DNA from: Epicoccum nigrum
Taxonomy: Eukaryota; Ascomycota; Dothideomycetes; Pleosporales; Didymellaceae
DNA: 64,000 nucleotides
Direction: 5' to 3'
NCBI GenBank assembly: GCA_002116315.1
Contig: KZ107839.1
Location: 3,146,932-3,210,931, forward strand
Shown here piece after piece: positions 24,495 through 33,653 of this stretch. Within the stretch, counting starts at the first letter, position 1. Each line of letters opens with the position of its first letter. Made by a program: the position numbers and the translations under genes. The notes beneath the pieces are model-generated. The model made no database searches. It was not told the DNA's origin and was given only the letters and a program-made list of their open reading frames with translations.

Positions 24495-27400
24495 CACCCC
24501 CTCAGCTTAGAGCATCTCTTAAGCTGCCGACCGATTAGTTAGTTTTAGATAATACGAGGGTCTCAAGTTGGGCTTCAATCTTATCTATCTAAACCTCCTT
24601 GAGATGTACTGGTCTTCTCTCGACTAGACTAAGTTAGTTGAGGAAGGTCTCCTATGTGTTCGCTGGCAGGGATTTGGTCAATCTATTGGCAATTATATGG
24701 TTAGTAGACACATATAATACCTTGATCTTACTGCAAGAGACCTCTTGTTAGAGCTAGTAATTATAGATATCTACGTATCGTAGTTTAGTTTGTAATTTTG
24801 CAACATCCTTAGTAACGAGGCGTATTGTTTGCTTGTTGTTGCAGCTAATGTTAATAGCTAATCTAGGTACTGTAATTTGTAGCTCCTTTAGTAGCCTAGT
24901 TAAGTACAGGGCTTCTTTGGCGACCTAAGATAGGGCTAGTAATTCGGCTTCAGTTGTAGACGTAGTAACAGTATCCTGTTTACTTACTCTCTAGGCTACA
25001 AGTCCTCTAAAGAGCTTAATAATATAACCTTGTGAGCTCTTCCTATCTATAGTGTTGTCCGCAAAGGACGCGTCGCTGGCTACTTTAAGGCCTGTTCCCT
25101 AGCTAAGCTGTAAAGCTTTAGTTTTAGTGGCGTAAAGATATAGCAGCACTCTGTCTGCTGCCTTATAGTATTTGTGACTTAGATTAACAAGGAATCTAGC
25201 TAGCCTTAAAGTAGCAAAGGCAATATTAGGTTGTGTAGTAACTGCTGTAAACAGGAGAGACCTAATCTTCTGCTAGTATCTATTTGTCTCTAATACAGTA
25301 GTAAGTCTATTGTTTAGTACTTGTTTAATTATTAATATAGGCATATTATACCTTAAGTCTATTTAGTTAGCAAGTTAGCTTATCTTTTTAATATACAACT
25401 ATTGCGACAGTTAGATTAACTTCTATTATTAGTTGTGAATAATTTTAATCCCTAGGAACTATTGTAGGTTGTTACCCCCTGTTAGGGTGTATTTCTTTTA
25501 AAGGGATATAGTAATTTGTTTAGCAGACTCCTCCTGTGTTTTGTAGTACGCGATTATAATGTTGTCTATATAGAAGAAGATAATTATTCTATCCTTTATT
25601 ATACAGCACGGCTCGTGCAGCGCTGCCTAAAATTTTAGTTAAAAGAGAGCTGTTGTAAACTTCTTCTACTAGAGCAGTAGTAATATTTGCAGGCTGTACA
25701 ACGCTTTCTAGATCTTTAAGGTAGTCCCTAGCTTTTTATAGCCGTATAGCATCTTTATGTAGATTTCTCTATCAACTGTTACATGTACAAAGGCGTTAGT
25801 AACGTCGTACTGTTTTAGCTTAAGGTTGTCTTTGGCTGCAATAGCGGCTAGTATTTAGAAGGACCAGCTTGCTAGCATAGCTGCGTAGGTATCTTATAAG
25901 GTAATGTTTTACTATTAATCCCCTCTAACTACTAGCTAGGCCTTGCACTTAAGCAGATAGTAGTGCTTGTCTAGCTTGTACGTGTATACCTATATACAGT
26001 TAAGTATCTGATGTCTAGCTCTCCTAATTAGTGATGTTAGCACCTCTACCCACGATCTTATCTAGCAGTGGCTCTTAAGGTGAACTTTTTCAGCTTCCTT
26101 AAATATCTTTTAGAGTAGATAGTTCTTAAGATTAGAGAATGCTTTTAGTAATAGAGGGAGCTGGCTTAAGTATAGCTATGCTCCCCTTAATAGGATTCTT
26201 TGCAGCTGTGCCTTATTAATAGGTTTTCTATTATATTAGCCTATTGTCCCTGCCTAGGTCCTAGCTATAAATACAGCTGCCTATAGTACTGTTGTTAACG
26301 TGCTGTAGTTGTTAGCTTACTGTTTACTTGCTTCGTTCTCTACAGTCTGCATTAAGAACGCAACTAGAGGTAGAGTTTCTAGAGGAGTTAGGTATGCTTT
26401 AAGTACTTCCTTACCTTTATATTACCTTAGAGTTCTGCAGGTAGATATACTGTCTTCTGTTGTATTATCTTTATAGAATCGCTCAGTCTCTAGTTGTTCT
26501 GCTTAATGCGCTAGAAGTTTTATTGTCTTTACCTATGTAGCTATTTCTTTAAGGGTACTGTGTATTAGACTGTCTATTAGGCGCTCTATTTTGCTGTTAA
26601 ACACAGATTGTTCGTTAAAGACCACGTCTCGCGAGCTAATAACTTTCCCTAGAGGGGGAATCTAGATGTAATAGATGTTTGTAGATAAGTAGCCTACGAG
26701 GTAGCCTACCTATGCCTTTAGATCTAGCCTCTAGAGTCTTAACTTTCTACGGTGTGTATTATTAGTTATTGTAAAGGCCTTGCAACTGTATGCTTTTAAG
26801 TATACCTAATTTAGTTTTTAACACCTAGGGACAATTCCGTTTAGTTCAGCAACTTGTGTAAAGAACCTTGCGTAGGGTGACTGCTACTAATTAGTATAGT
26901 TTAGCGTTCTGTTATACAGATAAACTGCGGCTTTAGTAATCTCTAGCTATATTTCCTATAGCAGGTTAGCGTCTAGCTACATTATACGTGCTTTTTCTTT
27001 AATTACACCCCCTAAGCGTTTAGCTCCTCTATTTTATGCTTAAGTATCTAGTGCTAAAGGCTTAAGTTTTATGCCTAAGGTAGCGCACTATCTTCCTACT
27101 TCTGCTTTTACAGTAGCGATCTTGTTATTAGTTTTAATAACTTTAACTAAGATATTAAATTATTTCTTAAGGAATTGTATAAATAATCTAAGGAGTTAAA
27201 TAATTAATTTAGCTAGTTAATTGTCTTTAAAGTAGAGATTCTATATATATATAGAGTACTAGTTAATTATTAGTATTTAACTCTTCTCTTTTGTAGATCC
27301 TTCTTTATAGCTGTAGAAGTTAAGCGCTATTCGTTCTCCTAGTCTATCGTTAATTACACGTAGTTTGCGTTGGATCTAGCGCCTTAATTTAGCTCTTCTG

Positions 27401-29409
27401 CATACGTTACATTCTATAGTAGTAAAACCCTTGATTCTTACCCCCTAAGACTAGTAGACAAGGTATTTAATTGCTAACAGTCCTAGGTGCCCTAATTACT
27501 TATGCTATAGTATTGCGCTTGTCTTCTGTACTGCTCTTAGGGTCTTTGAGCTAGTACGTACGTAGAAGGCGGTATAGCTATGCTGTAGGTTAACTACCTA
27601 TTATTAGTGCATTTCTATTAGTATAGCAACTATTAAGTTGTCCTAGCAGCGCAGCATCGTTAGCTCTCCTCTATTATCCTACTAGATACCCTAGAGTCGT
27701 AACAGTCTAAACAACACAAGATTGCATAGGATATCTAGGCAGAAGGCGACGTTCTCTAGCTAGATTGTTTGCTTAGTAGTTTAACATTTAGTTGTACTTT
27801 ATACTATTCCGTATCCTTAGATCTACACTTACGTATTGCTAGCCTAGATAAAATCTCTAAGTACTAGTGCACAGAGATCTCTTATCTACTTAATATTGTT
27901 GCATATATATATTGTTGTTCTAGAATTAAGGATAAAGCAGTTTTGTAGTAGGTATTGTTAGTTACTAACATAAAAACATACTATCGCCTGCCTGTCCTTA
28001 ACCTTCGCTACAGCTCTTCCTTGTAGTTATTTAGTAAGGAGGTCTAGTGTTTAAGATAACATCTTAATTTAAGGGGTTAACGTTAATTATAATAATCGCA
28101 ACGAGCTACTTAGCCGTACTATAGTCTTAGTAGATCTACAGTTGTTTACTAACCTTCGCAGCTTACTGTCTTTATTAAGATTGTACTTAAATAGGTTAGC
28201 TACTATCTAATTTGGTCTAAACTATTTAGGGGCCTTTTCTAGATAAGCGTAGTAACAATCTGACAAATTGTGGCGCTATCTATAAGCAGGGCAATCACTG
28301 CTAGCTGCTGCTAGATTCTGCTTAGGGAACTACTTAGATTTAGTACCTTATGTACTATTATATTTTCTCTTTTGCCTAGACCTGCTAGGGTTGCCCTGTA
28401 ACTAGGCAGATGGCACTCTATTTAATATATCTAAGGCGTCCCTAAGTGTATCCTAGTTAGTTGCACTGCTAGTAAGATATAATGCCTCTCCTACAGCAAA
28501 AGCGCTCTTCTGCTTGCCCTTTATAGGGTAGAATTAGTTTATGTAATCTTAGTAGATTTTTATTATCTTCTTCCTATTATTGCTAGTCCTTTTATAACTA
28601 GGACTAGCAAAGGTTGTTATCTACGTAGAGGCAACCTTTAAGACAGCTGCTAGGAAGTCTGTTGTTATATTATTAATGTTTCTTACCTTACTTACTTAGA
28701 GGACTTCTGCCTAAGTAGCTGCTTAGTTATATTCTGTTAACTAAGGTTCCTATTAGCTAGCTGCTCTTATAGGTCATAGTGCAGCGTAGTATCTCTTACG
28801 CGCTAACGTTCTTTCTTTGTAGGAGTTAATTCCTATAGTTTCTTGAAGTAGCACTACCTACTCTCTCACTAGCTTGCTTGACTTACAGCAGCTTGGGTAG
28901 AGGTGCAGCAATACTATCCTAAGTATATAATTAATTAACTATCTATATTAGATATATTCTTCTTAATATTCCCTTTCTTAAAGTTTGTACAATTTTAACT
29001 AGATCTTGTTATCTTCTTAGTCGTCTTTATAGTCCTCTTAACCTTGTACAGTTAAGTCTGCTATACGCGTCGGTACTGTTGTAACAGTAGATTGTTCTTG
29101 TCGCGGTGGCATAATACTGCTTTGTGTTCAGGAGCTTAACGCGCTACTTATAGATAGGGTAATTGTCGTAGTAGCTTCGTAATTAGCGATTTAAGGTAGG
29201 AGCGGTAGAGTTAGTTATTGTTTTGGCTCTACAGAGCTAATTAGATCTACAAGATTCTACACGCTTAGCGCTTCACACTTAATTTTGAATTAGCAATACT
29301 ACGCTGTCTAGCTGCTGCTGTTAGATAGGATCACAGTCGCGTTGCGACTAGATTAGGTTATTATTTTGTTAATAGTTGTGCTCGTAGGAGCAGCAGTAAG
29401 ACTCTTAAT

Positions 29410-29658
29410 TGTTAGATTTAATAGATCTTTTTAATAAGTGCAATAAAATTAGGGTTATAATTAATAAATTCTATTCTGTGTTCTTTGCAGGCTCTCTGCG
29501 TCCTTTCTTATCCTGCCTTTAGATAAATGTTGCTTTTTCACTTAGTGTAGTTACACCTAAGCCCCTTGTGTAACAATAGTGTTGCACGCCAGCCTCAGTC
29601 TTGTTGGGTCAATCACATTAATTGCCAGCCCTCGGCTTATATGGTCGTGAATCTGACA
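29410..29658 (-). repeat. Copia-2 5' LTR (right end)
   Basis: A 249-bp partner of 24246-24494 with transition differences (TGTTAG versus TGTCAG, AATAAG versus AATGAG). The AAAAG duplication follows it at 29659-29663. Confidence 0.92.
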
Positions 29659-29997
29659 AAAAGAAAGTAAATTTAGAAGGGTAGAGACCTATTAAAAGAA
29701 GAGGTAAAGGACTTAATTACCTAATATAATATTAGGGCGCAGGTTAAGGAGGAGACGTATAAGAGTAGGGTATAAATAGGTATAGGTAAGAGGGGTAAAG
29801 GGCACTATAGGCTCTGCAGAGAGACTAGGCATAACTTGCGCACGTGTAAAAAAAGATATAGTAGACGTTAGCAATTAATAATATCTACTATAGGTTGCGA
29901 TACAATGTTGTAATGTTAAGCAATTGCAGGTAGTAGGCCTAATAGCTTGTTAGGGGGCGCTACTCGCCTAGGTGCGCCACTCGTATAGGTTGCACGT
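29659..29997 (+). mobile_element. Fot1/pogo family A copy A5, right piece with right TIR
   Basis: It resumes the transposase tail interrupted by Copia-2 (KGRDLLKEE…, zinc-knuckle block near 29805-29855) and ends in a TIR that reads inward ACGTGCAACCTAT then ACGAGTGGCGCA and GCGAGTAGCGCC, followed by TA. The TIR type matches copy A1 and differs from A2, A3 and A4. Confidence 0.87.
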
Positions 29998-30316
29998 TAA
30001 CTAACTACGCCCTGCCTCTAAAGATCCCTAGCTAGGGTAACGCCAGCTGCTGCTACTACCTGTTAAAGTAGACAGTATTAACTAATAGAAAGTTAAGGAG
30101 ATTATTAACTCCTTCTAGAAACCTTGTAGCTAAGGAGGACTACATCTAAAGTACTTTATTAAGTAGAGAGGTTACAACTAGCCTACTACTAAACCTGCTA
30201 ACTACATTATAGAAGACTGCACTAAACTAGTAATGAACTTTTACTGCTAATACCTAAACAAGTCTGCTTTTAAGTAATCTAGTCTTACTAGAGTTTTGAC
30301 CTAAGAGAGGGAGTAC
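29998..30316 (+). mobile_element. Ty3/gypsy 3' end fragment with chromodomain
   Basis: It reads HLKYFIK-stop-RGYNQPTT-like sequence (YFIKWRGY before mutation of Trp) followed by PANYIIEDC, a chromodomain of a second gypsy element. It ends in a purine run (GAGAGGGAGTAC) directly before an LTR. Everything upstream of this piece is missing. Confidence 0.7.
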
Positions 30317-30582
30317 TGTCACAGCGCTGCTGCGTTGTGTTGTTGTTTAAAGGATCACGTGCTTGTTAAGCCACTAAGGCTGTGCTGAGTAAGTCCTTCT
30401 CTGCCGCACTCTGCCGTGCTATGTAGCTCTTTAAGCTACGTCTTGTTGTAGAACCTGCCTGTAAGGCTACTGTCTGTCGTAGATAGCTATATTAAATCAA
30501 CGCGACATCCTGAATAGCTGCTCCCCCCCGCCTGCGCCGTACCGACGTTGGTACGACCTGAACCCGATCCCGCCCCGTGACA
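30317..30582 (+). repeat. Ty3/gypsy LTR (266 bp), 3' end of the second gypsy
   Basis: It has TGTCAC…GTGACA inverted ends directly after a polypurine tract. The right part is GC-rich and hardly touched by RIP (a run of C, then CGCCTGCGCC). It is unlike the 206-bp LTR. No partner is in the window. Confidence 0.7.
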
Positions 30583-30650
30583 CAAAGGTGAATCTGCAAC
30601 AAATAGCGCCATTCCAGTGCGCTATCCGGTGGTAGATAGCGTTAGTCTTA
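30583..30650 (+). repeat. Orphan 3' terminus of a Fot1 family B copy
   Basis: CAAAGGTGAATCTGCAAC… through the TIR to …GATAGCGT is the inverted counterpart of 30693-30762. It is the 3' end of a plus-strand family B element whose body is gone. Its left edge is the gypsy LTR end. Confidence 0.75.
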
Positions 30651-30692
30651 GCAAAAGTAGCCTACTAGAAGTAGTAGCCTATAAACTTAGTA

Positions 30693-32526
30693 ACGCTATC
30701 TACTACTAGATGGCGTACCCTACTGGAATGGCGTACTTTGTTGCAGATTTACCTTTGCACCTTAATAGTACAATACTATAATAAGCAATTTAGACGTGTA
30801 ATAGCTTAAATTAATCCTCTATCTCTGCTATATCTTTTAAGCAGGTGCGCTTGTTATGCCCTGTCTTGCTGCACGTCTTACAGCAACGTTTAGCTTTGCT
30901 GCTGCTACCTACCTGTGCACTTTCTCCCTCAGCCTTAGCCTCAGCGTCTTTCTTTCTAAGTAACTCCTCTGCCTCTACCTGCAAGAGAGTCCTACCTTCC
31001 TGAATCTGCTTCTTTTTGCGCTTCTTACGCTTAGAAGCAGCCTTATTTGCCTGCTTAAGCTTGGCTACCCTTGCCTTAAGTAGCGTGTGCAAATGCTCCC
31101 TCTTTGCAGACCCCCTTTTGACTTGTAGAACTATCTTAATAATTAAGTTAGGAGAGGAACTCTTATATTCCCTTATCCTCTTAACAATTAGTATTGTTTG
31201 GCTGTTAATTTTAATTGCGTTAGTTAGTGTCATAGGCTGCTAGTTAGTAGGCCCTAGTAGAGGCGGCGTTAGTGTACGAGGCTTAACTTTAAGCCTTAAC
31301 AGCACTACCTCTAGGTTAAGTAGAACTAGGCTAGTTGCTCTGAAGCTTAATAAGATGTTACTCTTTGAAATTGCCTTATTATACACTAGTTAAAACGTTG
31401 CTAAGAAGGCTTTTTTATCTATATAGGTAATATAACTGTCTGCTAAGCTTTTAATTTCCTTCTTGTACGCCTGTTTTAGCAGGGCAAAACACCTAACGTT
31501 AAGTGGCTGCAGGATGTAAGAGGCGTGTAGAGGCATACAGAGGGCAATAATCTTGCTTTCCTTGTAAAGATTCTAGAATTTAAGCAACTTATAGCTCTTG
31601 TAGCTGTTAATAATTAGCAGCTAATAGCTTCCTATAGTAGCAGCCTCTGTGTAGTAGATAAAGTGCTTAAGCTAGGTAAGACTAAGCTTATTTGTAGTCT
31701 AGCTGTTCTTGCTAACCCTAATCCTCTAGTCTTTTAGGTTGTTGACGTACTAGGCCTTATCGTAGTGCTTTGCTTTAAGGATGAAGAAGGGTAGGATAGA
31801 CCAGCCTATTGCGTTAATACAAGCAATTAGAGTTATCCACTCACAATCGCTAGGCTAGACGCTGAGTAGTGCATAACGTCTCTTAGATGTAGTTACTACC
31901 TTAACTAACCCTCTAACACCTATTTAGAAGCCTGTCTTGTTAAAGTTGTAGGTATCTTAGTCTAGGATGCTGTACTTAGCTTTGATATTGTGTATAAGGT
32001 TAAACTAGGGACTAATAATTGCTGTATTACTGCATAAGACTCTCTAGTAATCCCTTAGTCTTAAAACCTAAGACTTAATCCTAGATTTCTGCTAGATAAA
32101 CCTGTAGACCCAGTTTTCTCCAACCCTGTCTCCACCGCGAGCAGCAAGCAGTTAATCAGCCATCTCTCGCACGTAGGCAAGCGTAGGGGCAAATCCTCGC
32201 GCGTTAAGCTTCCTTATGTATTAAATAAGCACCTCCTCTTCTTGCTTTGTAAGCTTAGAGCAGTTAGGGTAGATAACGCGTTAAGAAGCTAGTTTGGCGC
32301 GTTGCCTTCAAAGGGTACTTTCAGGCACGTTGTAGACAGCAGCAGCGCGTCGCTGGCTTAGGTTCGCGTTAGATTTTATAGCTTTAATAGCAAGCTCAAT
32401 TCTCTCTTCACGAGGAAGCAAATCAAGATCAATTTGTTGCGACATTGTTGGTGGTGGTCAAAAGAGGTGGGGTCTTGGCAAGGTGCGCCATTCCGGTGGG
32501 GTGCGCCATCCGGTGGTGGATGGCGT
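30693..32526 (-). mobile_element. Fot1/pogo family B, complete (1834 bp)
   Basis: Inverted ends (ACGCTATCTACTACTAGATG at the left; ACGCCATCCACCACCGGATG reading in from the right) lie between TA dinucleotides at 30691-30692 and 32527-32528. Each TIR holds two near-copies of CACCGG(A)ATGGCGCACC. The right TIR is almost unmutated while the left TIR and the body carry RIP changes. It is the last repeat before the gene-rich region. Confidence 0.9.
30811..32445 (-). pseudogene. Fot1-type DDE transposase pseudogene, family B
   Basis: A 545-codon frame from ATG (32445; MSQQIDLDLLPREER) to TAA is broken by TGA/TAA/TAG. An N-terminal HTH (SQRRAAAVYNVPESTL) is followed by the DDE core with YNFNKTGF and IINSYKS (both catalytic Asp now Asn). 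The last 140 codons (30811-31233) are fully open and give a Lys/Arg-rich coiled stretch and a zinc knuckle CKTCSKTGHNKRTC. It is relatively lightly RIPped and divergent from family A. Confidence 0.88.
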
Positions 32527-33653
32527 TATAGATGTTACTTGCCTTTTAAATTATGTAGTAGAGAGCTAGCTTAGCATTGTAACTGTACAAGACGTTGAGC
32601 GCAGAATAATCCGACTCGATTAGTCTATCTAAACAAGCATTGTAGCCTGCGAGTCCTTAGCCTTGTCAAAATAGCCAACCTGTCTCTGTAGCTCAAACTT
32701 GGCGCTTCGATACAAGCTCAATAGCAAGGCAAGCGTGATGTCGGTGCAAACGCGGCGTTATACCTCATGCGCCGTGGTATTTGGTCAGAGCTACAGCCGT
32801 CTGTGTCTGTTTCGATAGCGTGGCGTAGTGTCGAGTATCTTGAGTATGCTACGGCGCAAGTAGCTGGCGGCCCATGGGCATAAGGCATTCAGATCAGTGA
32901 ATGCGGTCATGATCAACTTGCGCAGACTTGCTGGCAAGTCTTGTTCAAACTCTGTATTGCGTGAAATTCAAGACCAGATTCCATTGATCCACCGCATTGC
33001 AGAATGGTGCCGAGCGATGCGAGGGCGGGCGCGGGACTCGGCGTTGAGTTGTCGTCATCGCCTCGTTAGCCGCAACTGCAAGCCGCAAGCTCGGCGCGCC
33101 AGGCAAAGAGGCCGCATGAAGCTGTCGGAGGTCAACCGTCACGATGATAGACAACAATCCACGGTTCCCCTCGCTGCATGCGCGTGCTGAGGCTGTCAGT
33201 GCTTGCACCCTTCATCTGGCTCTCGGGCACAACGTTGAGATCAATCTCTCCTCTCCGTGGCTTTGTGACGATCTGTCGCTCGTTCCCTCGAAGCTCCGTT
33301 CGTTGCTTGGCATCCGCGTCGCCCGTTGCCCCAGTGCGCGAGTCGCAATTATCACTCAACATTTCCCCGAGGCTTGGATGGACCGTCTTTACCGATACAC
33401 CGCACACAGCACAGCCATTACAGCCTCTCAAAGATAGGCTGCTGGCACTGTGCCGACCGCAGACGCCCGCCATCAAATTGTAACAGGGGCGTGGGACGCG
33501 TGAGACGGTCCGGCACGTTACATTCCTTGGACTCTTGATCCGGAAACCGCGACCCTGAGGCTGGGATCACGAGCCACAAACCAGGAGCCAGGAGCCAGAA
33601 GCTAGGAGTTACGCGCCAGGAGCCACGCAGAGCCCGCCGAGTTCTCTCCTTAG
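32527..33653. other. Intergenic: transposon/gene boundary and BST1 upstream region
   Basis: Base composition changes here from AT-rich to GC-balanced within about 200 bp. Several overlapping short frames at 32,900-33,540 have no recognisable product and I treat them as chance. A run of direct CAGGAGCCA-type repeats lies at about 33575-33630, just before the BST1 start. Confidence 0.5.

Larger units (their letters stand above)
24246..29658 (-). mobile_element. Copia-2: complete Ty1/copia element on minus strand
   Basis: Two 249-bp LTRs (24246-24494 and 29410-29658) are flanked by AAAAG on both sides. The polypurine tract lies next to the left LTR, so the element reads leftwards. The interior is collinear with Copia-1 (zinc knuckle near 28290, integrase, RT, and RNase H near 25060), differing mostly by transitions. 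It is RIP-degraded but keeps more CpG than Copia-1. Part of its LTR differs from that of Copia-1. Confidence 0.93.

Noticed and set aside
30811..31233. Possible host zinc-knuckle gene (140 codons)
   Set aside because: The frame continues upstream as a DDE transposase between TIRs with TA duplications, so it is the tail of Fot1 B.
32897..33538. Cluster of overlapping 70-114-codon frames
   Set aside because: Several frames on both strands are open together, as expected in GC-rich non-coding DNA; none has a domain.
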